Below, piece after piece: positions 28,092 to 36,976 of a DNA stretch of 64,000 bases. This DNA comes from Paenibacillus agricola (GTDB taxonomy: Bacteria > Bacillota > Bacilli > Paenibacillales > NBRC-103111), in contig NZ_JAAOIW010000002.1 of NCBI RefSeq assembly GCF_011440305.1, positions 175,988 through 239,987 on the forward strand. Reading direction: 5' to 3'. The position numbers and the translations under genes are program-made. The notes beneath the pieces were generated by a model, which saw only the letters and a list, made by a program, of their open reading frames with translations, had not been told where the DNA came from and did not search any database. The stretch's first letter is position 1. Each line of letters begins with the position of its first letter.

Positions 28092-28195
28092 GCATGTATT
28101 CCTCCTATAAAATAATGACTTGCTGTTAGTTTAACATGTTTGCCCACAAGTTTGAATTGCAATTTAATGACAATCAAGAGTGCGATTTTATGACA

Positions 28196-29362
28196 TTAAG
28201 CCAAAAATTCACCCATACGGCGAACCGCTTCCCGAAGCTTTTCCTCATCCTGTACTAGAGCAATCCGCACATAACCCTCGCCTTCTTTACCAAAGGCATC
28301 GCCCGGTATAACAACGACACCAACCGCAGCCACCATTTCCCGGGAAATTTGTCGAGAGGTCCAGCCGACTGGTATGCGAGCCCAAATAAACATCGTTGCC
28401 TTCGGCTTTGAAATAACCCAGCCCACTGCAGCCAGCCCTTCAATCACGATATCACGCCTTCGCTCATACAGGGCGGCAACCGAATGGTCTTGCTCCATAT
28501 CTTCCTCCAGCGCAGCTATTCCCGCTTCCTGCACGGCTTTGAACACGCCATAATCGATATTCGATTTCAAAATACGCAAGCTATGCACTACAGTAGGCTG
28601 ACCCACCATAAAAGCGATCCGGCAGCCCGCCATATTGAAGCTTTTCGATAACGAATGAAATTCGACTGCCACCTCTTTGGCACCTTCGATTTCTAATATA
28701 CTGAGCGGGCGAAAGCCATCAAAGGCTAATTCCGAGTAAGCTAGATCATGTACGATCAACAGCTCGTATTTCTTCGCATAGGCCACCAGTTGCTCGAAAA
28801 ATTCCCGTGGCGCTATGGCCGACAAAGGATTACTTGGGTAATTCAACAAAATAAATTTCGCCAAGCGGGCTTTTTCTTCTGGAATATCCTCCAGCTTTGG
28901 CAAGAAATTATTTTCCTCCCTGAGCGGCAGGAAATAAGGAGTGACCCCAGCCAGCACAAGACTGCCCGCATAGATCGGGTAACCTGGATCGGGAACCATC
29001 ACCACATCACCAGGATCGGTAACCGCCATTGCCAAATGCGCCAGTCCGTCCTGTGACCCCATCAACGCTATGATCTCATTCTCTGGATCGAGGTCTACTC
29101 CAAACCTATAGCTATACCAACGAGCGACCGTTTCCCTAAACGCCTCGCTGCCTTCTGAGGTAGGATAACCATAATTACCAGGATTACGTACAGCCTGCTC
29201 CATCGCTTGCATGACCCGCTTTGAAGGAGGCTGGTCCGGGCTGCCAATACCAAGGTCAATCACATCAAGACCACGGCTTCGTGCTTCTTCCTTCCATTGT
29301 GCCATTTCAGAAAAAATAGCGGAACCCATTAAGGATAGCCGCTTTGATTGAAATCGTTCCAT
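28196..29362 (-). CDS. Class I/II aminotransferase (DapL/AspC-like)
   Basis: PLP-dependent aminotransferase of 388 residues. The PLP-binding lysine is in SLSKSFNMAGCRIAF, and the ligand motifs GSQDGLAH and NYPSNPLS are in place. It resembles the branch annotated as LL-diaminopimelate aminotransferase-like. AGGAGG precedes the ATG at 29362. It is a single gene between the oxidoreductases and a large palindrome. The amino donor and acceptor cannot be decided from motifs. Confidence 0.88.
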   Translation of the reverse strand: MERFQSKRLSLMGSAIFSEMAQWKEEARSRGLDVIDLGIGSPDQPPSKRVMQAMEQAVRNPGNYGYPTSEGSEAFRETVARWYSYRFGVDLDPENEIIALMGSQDGLAHLAMAVTDPGDVVMVPDPGYPIYAGSLVLAGVTPYFLPLREENNFLPKLEDIPEEKARLAKFILLNYPSNPLSAIAPREFFEQLVAYAKKYELLIVHDLAYSELAFDGFRPLSILEIEGAKEVAVEFHSLSKSFNMAGCRIAFMVGQPTVVHSLRILKSNIDYGVFKAVQEAGIAALEEDMEQDHSVAALYERRRDIVIEGLAAVGWVISKPKATMFIWARIPVGWTSRQISREMVAAVGVVVIPGDAFGKEGEGYVRIALVQDEEKLREAVRRMGEFLA

Positions 29363-29437
29363 ATATATACCTCCTGAAAATATGCTAAAACTCTACTTAG
29401 CTCTTGACTTAAAGTGTGCGCTAAATAACTAGCGGAG

Positions 29438-29556
29438 TGGTCGGGGTTTTCTGGAGATAGCGGAGCGGTGCCTTTGTTCAAGGATTTTCACAACTAAATG
29501 TCTAATAAAATCAAAAAAATCCTTGAACAACAGCAATCGGAGGAATACCCCGACCA
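29438..29556. repeat. Imperfect 119-bp palindromic intergenic element
   Basis: The outer arms TGGTCGGGGT (29438) and ACCCCGACCA (ending 29556) and the inner arms TTGTTCAAGGATTTT (29474) and AAAATCCTTGAACAA (ending 29530) are inverted repeats. The middle parts of the arms diverge (GGAGATAGCGGAG versus CAATCGGAGGA). It lies between the M50 protease gene and the aminotransferase gene and carries no gene. It looks like a MITE- or REP-type element; only one copy is in this window. Confidence 0.65.
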
Positions 29557-29582
29557 TGCAGCGGCATTGATGCACCACACCT

Positions 29583-30671
29583 TTACAATCCTGATAAGCT
29601 AGAAGAAATATGCCCTGTTTTCTGGACAAGCATCATCATGCCAAACAAAAATCCGGCAAGCGCTAAATAGGCAATACCATATTTCCAGCGGGAAGCGGTC
29701 GGTACCTCATAATATTTGTCATTCTCGAAGGGATCGTAATCGACCTGGATATGAAGCATTAGATGCATTCCATCCTCTTTGTTCAGCCGCTCCAATCGGG
29801 TGACATGTACACGCCGAATCAGCGCTTGGCGCCCCAATGAAATGGTACCTTGGAAATTCAACCCTTCCCAAACCACATCAATGTATTGCTGGCCCTCTAG
29901 ATCGGAGTAGGTGAGAAAAGCCAGCTCGCGCTTATGCTCTTCACCAGGGATCATATACCCCTGTTCAATCAAGGGCTCAGCCGGAATCAAAAAGCTCGTG
30001 GCTACAGCTCGTGGCTCACTCCCTGTTTTGCGGTGCTTCACATATTTATTATAAAGATCATAAGCAAACATCGACCAAATAATTAGCAAAATAACATTAA
30101 AGTTATAGATAATCAACAACAAGCCACCAACTAGCCCCACCAACCAAAGCCATCTGGAAACGGCTGTCACAATCCGCCCTCCATCTAAGGGGTGGATTGG
30201 AATCAGATTAAACAAATTGATTAGGAATCCGACCTGTGCTAGATGGTAAAGCAAAGGGCTATCGAAGACATATGCTAACCCAAAGGTCAACAAGGCGCCG
30301 ACAGTTCCCAGCACAGGACCGCCAAAAGCGACATAGGCTTCGGTTACTGCATCCCTGGGATGACGCTTCATATTAATCATAGCCCCTATAAACGGGATAA
30401 ATACAGGCGCCGAAACCGGCAGGCCTTTTTGCTTGGCTGCAAGAACATGGCCCATTTCGTGGATCAAGATCAACACGACAAAACCAATGGCAAAGCTCCA
30501 AGGAAACAAAATCGCATAAGCCCCTATGGATATCAGCATAGACAGAAACACGCCGCCAAATTTACCAACCTTCAACAAGCCAATGATCCATTTGCCTTGT
30601 GCCATGACAAACAAAGCAGCCGCGCCGATCATCCAGAAAGGGTTTTTCTTATTTTTTTTCTTAGTCTGCAA
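29583..30671 (-). CDS. Site-2-protease-family (M50) membrane metalloprotease
   Basis: Membrane protease of 362 residues. The zinc motif HEMGH is at residues 71-75 inside a membrane helix and the third ligand is D163 in IPIHPLDGG. Five or six hydrophobic segments are visible, the last one near the C-terminus, with a soluble domain of about 110 residues (roughly 215-335) between. The start is a TTG at 30671 with AAAGGAG 11 bases upstream. Such proteases cut membrane-anchored regulators; no anti-sigma factor is next to it, so the target is unknown. Confidence 0.88.
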   Translation of the reverse strand: MQTKKKNKKNPFWMIGAAALFVMAQGKWIIGLLKVGKFGGVFLSMLISIGAYAILFPWSFAIGFVVLILIHEMGHVLAAKQKGLPVSAPVFIPFIGAMINMKRHPRDAVTEAYVAFGGPVLGTVGALLTFGLAYVFDSPLLYHLAQVGFLINLFNLIPIHPLDGGRIVTAVSRWLWLVGLVGGLLLIIYNFNVILLIIWSMFAYDLYNKYVKHRKTGSEPRAVATSFLIPAEPLIEQGYMIPGEEHKRELAFLTYSDLEGQQYIDVVWEGLNFQGTISLGRQALIRRVHVTRLERLNKEDGMHLMLHIQVDYDPFENDKYYEVPTASRWKYGIAYLALAGFLFGMMMLVQKTGHISSSLSGL

Positions 30672-30745
30672 GCATGACCACGCTCCTTTGCTACTGTTAC
30701 TTGCTACAAGTCTTTACGGTTCATATGCCTATAACGTTACAAGTT

Positions 30746-31117
30746 TTATAAGGAGCCCCATATTTGCTCGTATTGCTCTTCCTTATAACCAACGGTCACC
30801 TGAACTCCATCGGTCGTAATCGGGCGCTTAATAAGCCGCCCGTTTGAAGCTAGCAGATCAATCTTTTGCTCGTCGGTCATTTGCGGGAGCTTCGTTTTTA
30901 AATCCTGCTCCTTGTATACATCGCCAGAGGTGTTAAACCACTTTTTAATCTCCAGTCCGCTTTGTGCAATCATCTTCTTCAATTGTTCACGCTCGGGAGG
31001 GGCTTCAAACAAATGAATGGCCTGCACCTCGACATCTTTTTGCTTCAAGGATTTCAGGGCGTTGCGGCAGGTGCCACAATTAGGATAATGATAAAAAGTA
31101 ACAGTTTTGGAAGCCAT
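30746..31117 (-). CDS. ArsC/Spx-family thioredoxin-like protein
   Basis: Protein of 123 residues with the ArsC fold and a CxxC redox pair at C14 and C17 (YPNCGTCRNAL). It resembles the YusI/Spx-like branch of the family rather than true arsenate reductase. The ATG at 31117 is preceded by GAGAGG; the longer in-frame reading to 31234 crosses the upstream region without a ribosome site. No arsenic genes are near. A role in thiol redox or as an Spx-like regulator is possible but not shown. Confidence 0.82.
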   Translation of the reverse strand: MASKTVTFYHYPNCGTCRNALKSLKQKDVEVQAIHLFEAPPEREQLKKMIAQSGLEIKKWFNTSGDVYKEQDLKTKLPQMTDEQKIDLLASNGRLIKRPITTDGVQVTVGYKEEQYEQIWGSL

Positions 31118-31267
31118 ACGTGTATTCCTCTCTTTATTGCAAAATCCCTCAATACTTCTCATCACTTTCGACAGTACTCTACATAACGTCCCATGGAAAT
31201 AATATTCGTCCGATGATACAATTTGTATATACATTTCGTGATTTCGTTACACATTGGAGGGTTAATT

Positions 31268-31651
31268 ATGTTCACCAGTAGAAGGAAAGAAGCGTTTCGT
31301 TATATTTTCAATAAACCTCTATCTTGTGTATACGAAATTATTGAAATTAATGGCTCTGCAATCACCAGTAAAAAGGCAACCGCCCAATTGATCGATATCA
31401 GCAGGAATGGCTGCAGGCTGGAGATGAAGCTGAATCTTAACTCCAAAGCCAACCGCATCCAATTAAAAATGGTTCTAAAAATTACTGATAAAGAAATCCC
31501 GATTACTGGCTATGTCAGATGGCAACGATCCTCTTTAAGCTATCATAGCTATGGAATTTTGTTCGAAAAAAGCCATGACCTTGGCGCCACGATTGTTGAA
31601 GAATTAATGAAATTTACGAAGGATTCCAAAAATGCACCCAAAGTTGGCTAA
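31268..31651 (+). CDS. PilZ-domain protein
   Basis: Protein of 127 residues formed by one PilZ domain, the cyclic di-GMP receptor fold. The second binding motif DxSxxG is intact (DISRNG). The first motif, normally RxxxR, reads KEAFR with lysine in place of the first arginine, although arginines precede it. TTGGAGGG lies before the ATG at 31268. Its stop codon overlaps that of the convergent rluA by two bases (CTAA). It could answer the diguanylate cyclase at 2.8 kb. Confidence 0.8.
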   Translation: MFTSRRKEAFRYIFNKPLSCVYEIIEINGSAITSKKATAQLIDISRNGCRLEMKLNLNSKANRIQLKMVLKITDKEIPITGYVRWQRSSLSYHSYGILFEKSHDLGATIVEELMKFTKDSKNAPKVG

Positions 31652-32580
31652 CCCTGCTGCAGCTGCAGCAAGCAATCCCCTATATCAGAGGGCATAGGGG
31701 CATTAAATTCGATTCGCCCTTTTGTGATCGGATGGGTAAATCCCAGCCTGCATGCATGTAGAGCATGCCGCTCTATCCCAACTTCCACGGAGCTATCGGC
31801 TTCTGTCGCAGCTTGCTTATACAGCTTATCCCCAAGCAAGGGATGGCCCAAATATTGCATATGCACCCGAATTTGATGGGTTCTTCCCGTTTCCAGCCAA
31901 AGCCGTACTAGTGTGGCTTCCGGGAAGCGTTGCACGACCTTGTAATGGGTAATGGCTGCATAGCCCGATTCCGTCACAATGCGAATATGCGGCTCCTCCG
32001 GATCCCGATCAATCGGTGCATCCACAGTCCCTTCATCTGCACTCATAACGCCATGAACCAGCGCCAAGTATTCCTTTTCAACTTCGCCGACTTTCATTTG
32101 CTCGGATACCTGCTGGTGGACAAACGGATTTTTGGCTATGGCTAAAGCACCTGACGTTTCTTGATCGAGTCGATGGATAGGGCGAAACCGGTAGCTTTTC
32201 CCTTGCTGCTGCCAATAATAAACGACCCCATTTGCTAACGTGTTGACGTAGTGGCCATGGGTCGGATGGACGATCATCCCAGCCGCTTTGTTCACGATCA
32301 GCAAATGCTCATCCTCATACAAAATTTCAAGCGGTAGCTCCTGGGGCAAAATGTCCTCAGATACCTCCTGCTCCATATGAACCTCGACCACGTCCCCTGC
32401 ATGGACACGAACGCTAATATACTCACGCTTGCCATTCAATAAAATCCCTTTCTCTGTAAGCTTCAAACGGGATAACAGCTTACGTGAAACGTACATCCGG
32501 TTTTGCAAAATGGTTTTCAGGTAGAAGCCGTCTTCTTCCGCTGAAACGTTATAAATTAAGGGCTCGTAGTAAGTGCTCAT
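31648..32580 (-). CDS. RluA-family pseudouridine synthase
   Basis: RNA pseudouridine synthase of 310 residues. An S4-like RNA-binding part at the N-terminus (about residues 15-80) precedes the catalytic domain with the signature HRLDQETSG, whose aspartate is the nucleophile. The ATG overlaps the adenosyltransferase stop (ATGA), so it is the last gene of the cobalamin operon. It has no evident part in B12 synthesis. The target uridine in rRNA or tRNA cannot be predicted here. Confidence 0.92.
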   Translation of the reverse strand: MSTYYEPLIYNVSAEEDGFYLKTILQNRMYVSRKLLSRLKLTEKGILLNGKREYISVRVHAGDVVEVHMEQEVSEDILPQELPLEILYEDEHLLIVNKAAGMIVHPTHGHYVNTLANGVVYYWQQQGKSYRFRPIHRLDQETSGALAIAKNPFVHQQVSEQMKVGEVEKEYLALVHGVMSADEGTVDAPIDRDPEEPHIRIVTESGYAAITHYKVVQRFPEATLVRLWLETGRTHQIRVHMQYLGHPLLGDKLYKQAATEADSSVEVGIERHALHACRLGFTHPITKGRIEFNAPMPSDIGDCLLQLQQG

Positions 32581-33143
32581 TTGCGACGAAATACGTCCGC
32601 ACTACGTGCATAGGAGACATCCTCTAGGCCATTACGGCTATTGGCCACGCGAGCAATAGTAAAGAATAAGTCCGACAAGCGGTTCAAATAACGGCGAACC
32701 TCCTCGTTTATCGGCTGCGTGCGAGCCAGTGTGACCACACGGCGTTCAGCCCGACGGCATACCGTACGGCAAACGTGAAGCGTAGATGCAGCCAAGCTGC
32801 CTCCGGGCAATATAAATTTCGTAATATCCGGTAATTCGGCATCGTATTTATCAATCAAAGCCTCCAGATGATCAATCATCTCCGCTTTCACTTTATAAGG
32901 GCGAAGCTCCTGCTTTAGCAAAGCCAGATCAGAGCCACAGTCGAACAGCTCATGTTGAATTTCCAATAGATCCTCTAGCAGATCCTCGAATTTATCCTTG
33001 TCAAGAAAACCGATGGACTGTCCGACAAAGCATTTGAGCTCATCGACGGTACCATAAGCCTCGACACGTACATCATCCTTATCGACTCTTCCCCCAATAA
33101 CCCCAGTCGTTCCAGCATCGCCAGTCCGCGTATAAATTTTCAC
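32577..33143 (-). CDS. pduO: PduO-type cob(I)alamin adenosyltransferase
   Basis: Transfers the adenosyl group of ATP to the corrinoid cobalt. The 188-residue helical protein shows the family N-terminus YTRTGDAGTTG (ATP binding) and the RRAERRVV helix. The start is a GTG at 33143 with GGGGAGG 9 bases upstream. It lies between the CobD-CobQ fusion gene (33 bases away across a tetranucleotide repeat) and rluA (four-base overlap). It belongs to the riboswitch-controlled cobalamin operon. Confidence 0.93.
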   Translation of the reverse strand: MKIYTRTGDAGTTGVIGGRVDKDDVRVEAYGTVDELKCFVGQSIGFLDKDKFEDLLEDLLEIQHELFDCGSDLALLKQELRPYKVKAEMIDHLEALIDKYDAELPDITKFILPGGSLAASTLHVCRTVCRRAERRVVTLARTQPINEEVRRYLNRLSDLFFTIARVANSRNGLEDVSYARSADVFRRK

Positions 33144-33160
33144 AGCCTTCAGCCTCCCCT

Positions 33161-33188
33161 ACTTACTTACTTACTTACTTACTTACTT
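33161..33188. repeat. Tetranucleotide microsatellite (ACTT)7 across a stop codon
   Basis: Seven perfect ACTT units on the plus strand, read as GTAA repeats by the genes. The stop codon of the CobD-CobQ fusion (33177-33175) is inside the repeat, and the ribosome site of the adenosyltransferase follows it directly. Since 3 and 4 are coprime, every reading phase meets a TAA within 12 bases. Confidence 0.95.
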
Positions 33189-36039
33189 GCTTATCTATGC
33201 CTATCATCTCATATATTCGAGCCATATCCAAATGGTTACGTACATGCTCCGCCAGCCGATCAAATGCCGCTTCTCTGCGATCTTGAAAATAAAGCTCTGC
33301 GGCCTTCGGCTCCCAGCCCTTGCTGCGCCTTAGATTATTAAGCCATGCTCTTCGAAACAAATCATTATGCAAAATACCGTGCACATAGGTTCCCCATACT
33401 TTTTCATCCTCGGAAACGGCACCATCTGGGTGATCCGGCAGCTCTGCGTTGTCCCCTTGAAGCTGAAAGGGATGGGCAACCGGACTCAAGAAACGGGATT
33501 GCCCCATATGGATCTCATAGCCGCTAACCGGTAGCACCTGATCGATTTCGGCGAACAAGCGGGTTGTACCTTCTGTGCGAACCGTTCGCTTCTCCGCTTC
33601 AAAGGTCGTCACTATAGGAAGCAGCCCCAGCCCCCGTGTTTCGGGGCGGTCGGATTCCGTCAGCTCGGGGTCAAGCAGATGCTCGCCCAGCATCTGGTAG
33701 CCCGCGCATATGCCCACCATATGCCCTCCGAGCTGCACATGCTGCAGCAAGGCTTGCTCCAGCCCCGACTCGCGTAAAAAGATAAGGTCGTCGACGGTAT
33801 TTTTGCTCCCTGGAATAAGAATCGCATCCGCAGTGCCCAGCTCTGCTGGCGAGCTCACATACCGCAAATTCACGTCGGATTCATACAAAAGTGGATCGAC
33901 ATCGGTAAAGTTGGACAATCGCGGCAAACGAATGACTGCAATATCCAGCTTTTCAAGGCTCGCACCGTCCGCTGTACTGTTTATGCCTTCTACGCGATTT
34001 GCCGCTTCAGCAGGATCGGTACTTTTACCGCCAGCTCGCCCACTCTGCAAATTCCCCGTAGATAGCTTGCGATCCAAAGAAGCGGAATCCTCATCCTCCA
34101 GCTCCAAATCCGGCAAAAAGGGAATCACACCCAGTACCGGCTTGCCTGTGCGCGCCTCCAGCCAATCCAAGCCTGGCTTCAGCAAGGTAACATCACCACG
34201 AAACTTGTTAATAATAAAGCCTTTAACACGAGCCCGTTCCTCGGGTGTAAAAATCTCCATCGTTCCCAGCAGCGATGCGAATACGCCCCCGCGGTCAATA
34301 TCTGCAACAAGCACAACGGGCGCATCCGCCCAGCCCGCCAATCGCATATTGACAATATCCCGATCCTTGAGATTCACCTCAGCGGGGCTTCCAGCCCCTT
34401 CGATGACGACGACATCATAGGCCTCGCGCAGCCTCACCAAAGCTTCCTTTACGATCACCTCGGCCTCGGACAAATATTTCTCGCGGTATTCCCTGGCATT
34501 AAAATCACGGTAAGGCCTGCCATGCACAACAACCTGCGCCACCATATCTTTTTTCGGCTTCAGCAGGATTGGGTTCATATCGGTAGTAGCCGCAATCCGG
34601 CAAGCATCCGCTTGCATGCCTTGAGCGCGCCCAATCTCCTTGCCGTCCAAAGTGACGTAGGAGTTTAATGACATATTTTGCGATTTAAAAGGGGCGATCC
34701 GTTGCCCATCCTGTAATAAAATACGGCAAAAAGCAGTCGTGATCAAGCTTTTTCCAGCATCGGAGGACGTGCCCTGCACCATCAGCGTCGGAGCTAGGGG
34801 CTTTAAAGCCTCCGGTTCCCATTCAATTGCGGATTGTATGGTAGCTGCCATTATTAATTTGGGCTCAGGCTGTGATACCGATTCGTGCTTCGTATCCGCG
34901 TTCGCGTCCAGCAGACCAGCAGCTGGCGAGGCATCCGAATTTACCGACCGCAGCGCCGTGAAAGAAGCCCGCAGCGCCACGATCAAACGCTCGTTGGATT
35001 CGCGCAAACGAATCGCGACACGTACATAAGAAGCATCCAGCCCCGCAAAATGGGAAGCGTCTCGAACCATAACGCCACGCTGCCCCATTTCCCGCTGCAG
35101 ATCCTGCGCATTTAGCCCCAGCCCCCGCATAGAAAATAGCAAATAATTCGTATCACTTGGCGTTACCTGAAGGCCCAACCCCTCTAGCATCCTGACCATC
35201 CATGGCCTTTCCTCGGCCAGCCATGCATGCGTTCGGCTCTCGAAGGCTTGGTCGCCAAGCACCCCTACACCCACAAGCTGCGCTATGGTGTTGACACTCC
35301 ACTGCACCTGCTGCCGCTGCAGCTCTCGAATCCGCTCCGGGTGCCCCACAATAAAGCCGAGCCGTAATCCGGGAATCGAGTAAAACTTCGTCATGGAGCG
35401 GATCACCATAAGGTGTGGGGATTCCGCAGCGAGACGAATCATCGTCAGTTGCTCTTCATCGGGGCAAAAATCAATAAAAGCCTCATCCAAAATGACAGGC
35501 TTGCCAGAATCGGATTTGGCCAAATATCCCCTCACCTCGGCAGACAATAACCTACCTGTCGGATTATTGGGCGACGCAAGAAACAGCAGATCAGTTTCAG
35601 AAGCAGCTTGCATCAGATCTGATAGCTGCAGCACAAAACCATTAGCCTCGTGCAAGGGTATTTCCAGAATCGTGCTGCCCACCTTTTCCGCGGCTTCCTC
35701 ATACTCACCAAACGAAGGGCGTGCTAATGCCGTTACACCAGGCCTTATCACACGAACAGCAAGGTCAATTAGCTCCGCAGCCCCGTTGCCTACCAAGATT
35801 GACTCCACAGGTATACGATATTTGGCCGACAGCTGGCTGCGCAGCTCCCTGACAGCCGGATCGGGATAAGCCGCAACCTCGCGCCAACGCTCACGCATCG
35901 TTTTTTCTACGACATCCGATGGACCCAGCGGGTTCATATTCGAGCTATAATCGAGCAAGCTCTCCTTGCTTACCCCAAACTTCTCTGCCGCTGTCCATAA
36001 ATCGCCGCCATGGCCGTATTTTTCTAGCAAGAAAGCCAC
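33175..36039 (-). CDS. CobD-CobQ fusion: threonine-phosphate decarboxylase + cobyric acid synthase
   Basis: One reading frame of 954 residues. Residues ~1-365 are a PLP decarboxylase (CobD/CobC type) that makes aminopropanol phosphate; K218 in SMTKFYSIPGLRLG is the PLP lysine. A linker of about 45 residues rich in Ala/Ser/Glu follows. Residues ~415-945 are cobyric acid synthase (CobQ/CbiP): ATP loop GTSSDAGKS at 423-431, synthetase core SQNMSLNS, and a glutaminase domain with Cys778 in GICAGYQ and a histidine in GTYVHGIL. Both halves look intact. No internal stop or start signal was noticed at the joint. CbiB, encoded two genes upstream, condenses the two products. It lies mid-operon. Confidence 0.93.
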   Translation of the reverse strand: MAFLLEKYGHGGDLWTAAEKFGVSKESLLDYSSNMNPLGPSDVVEKTMRERWREVAAYPDPAVRELRSQLSAKYRIPVESILVGNGAAELIDLAVRVIRPGVTALARPSFGEYEEAAEKVGSTILEIPLHEANGFVLQLSDLMQAASETDLLFLASPNNPTGRLLSAEVRGYLAKSDSGKPVILDEAFIDFCPDEEQLTMIRLAAESPHLMVIRSMTKFYSIPGLRLGFIVGHPERIRELQRQQVQWSVNTIAQLVGVGVLGDQAFESRTHAWLAEERPWMVRMLEGLGLQVTPSDTNYLLFSMRGLGLNAQDLQREMGQRGVMVRDASHFAGLDASYVRVAIRLRESNERLIVALRASFTALRSVNSDASPAAGLLDANADTKHESVSQPEPKLIMAATIQSAIEWEPEALKPLAPTLMVQGTSSDAGKSLITTAFCRILLQDGQRIAPFKSQNMSLNSYVTLDGKEIGRAQGMQADACRIAATTDMNPILLKPKKDMVAQVVVHGRPYRDFNAREYREKYLSEAEVIVKEALVRLREAYDVVVIEGAGSPAEVNLKDRDIVNMRLAGWADAPVVLVADIDRGGVFASLLGTMEIFTPEERARVKGFIINKFRGDVTLLKPGLDWLEARTGKPVLGVIPFLPDLELEDEDSASLDRKLSTGNLQSGRAGGKSTDPAEAANRVEGINSTADGASLEKLDIAVIRLPRLSNFTDVDPLLYESDVNLRYVSSPAELGTADAILIPGSKNTVDDLIFLRESGLEQALLQHVQLGGHMVGICAGYQMLGEHLLDPELTESDRPETRGLGLLPIVTTFEAEKRTVRTEGTTRLFAEIDQVLPVSGYEIHMGQSRFLSPVAHPFQLQGDNAELPDHPDGAVSEDEKVWGTYVHGILHNDLFRRAWLNNLRRSKGWEPKAAELYFQDRREAAFDRLAEHVRNHLDMARIYEMIGIDKQVSK

Positions 36040-36070
36040 CCCCTTTAATCTTGATCTTGATGTATTAGCC

Positions 36071-36976
36071 CTAACGAATCGCTACATATAAAATCAACAG
36101 CAGGGCCGTTTCCACAATTTCATTCATCGCCCCATAGGTATCTCCTGTCAGGCCACCCAGCTTGCCACTTAAATAACGGCTTATCCCCGCTCCGAGCAAA
36201 GCTGTGCAGAGCAAGGCAATTCCAGTTATCTTCAAACTTTGCCACGAAAAAAAGGCATTTCCTAACCCTACTCCTGGAGCTGAGCCTGATCCTGTCGCAA
36301 GTCCGACCAATAGAACCGACAATAATAAGGCTATAGCCGTATGGACCAATAAGTGTTTGAAGCCGATCCCGCGAAAAAAAGCCCCAAGCCCCCGCTTTGC
36401 CTCCTGGGCTCTTGCGTAAGGCCAGCAAGCAATCGCTACCACCATATACCAGCGACTCCACAGGGCAGCTAATGGCAGCACATAAAAAAATGTACCCATA
36501 GGCAGCATCAGCCATTGCTGCAGCAGCGTCCATTTGCAGAGCATCAGCAGCACGCAAGCAACCACACCCATCGCGCCAACCCGGCTGTCCTTCATAATTT
36601 CCAGCATTTCTGCGCGTGGGCGATGGCTGAAGATGCCGTCCGCCGTATCCATCAGCCCATCCAGATGCAGGGCTCCTGTGAGCGCCACCCATAACACCAA
36701 CAGCAGCGCTGCGGTGACACCAGCCGCGCCGCTGCCTCCTGCAGCTCCTGCGAACAAACTATCCGGAGCAGGCAGCAGATAGCCTTGCAGCAACCAACCT
36801 GCCAAGCTTAGCAGCAGCCCGAGCACGGCCCCCACCAGCGGATAAAAAATGACACTGCGGCGAAATAACGCATCGTCATATTGCAAATGAATGGGAATCG
36901 GAAGCCGTGTCAAAAATTGAAAGGCAGCAGCACATGCCGCCAAACCTTTTACCACCAAGTCCAGCATAGTGCGCAC
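36071..36976 (-). CDS. cobS: Adenosylcobinamide-GDP ribazoletransferase (cobalamin synthase)
   Basis: Membrane enzyme that joins adenosylcobinamide-GDP to alpha-ribazole phosphate. The 301-residue protein has five to seven hydrophobic segments and the conserved FLTRLPIP near the N-terminus and LDGLMDTADG with acidic metal ligands. It is longer than the usual ~250 residues because of Ala/Gly-rich stretches around residues 70-90 and 225-245. Its start overlaps the 3' end of cbiB by 28 bases. It is in the cobalamin operon, directly before the fusion gene. Confidence 0.93.
   Translation of the reverse strand: MRTMLDLVVKGLAACAAAFQFLTRLPIPIHLQYDDALFRRSVIFYPLVGAVLGLLLSLAGWLLQGYLLPAPDSLFAGAAGGSGAAGVTAALLLVLWVALTGALHLDGLMDTADGIFSHRPRAEMLEIMKDSRVGAMGVVACVLLMLCKWTLLQQWLMLPMGTFFYVLPLAALWSRWYMVVAIACWPYARAQEAKRGLGAFFRGIGFKHLLVHTAIALLLSVLLVGLATGSGSAPGVGLGNAFFSWQSLKITGIALLCTALLGAGISRYLSGKLGGLTGDTYGAMNEIVETALLLILYVAIR

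Noticed and set aside
30746..31117. Arsenate reductase of an arsenic resistance operon
   Set aside because: No arsenic regulator or pump nearby, and the sequence looks like the Spx/YusI branch.
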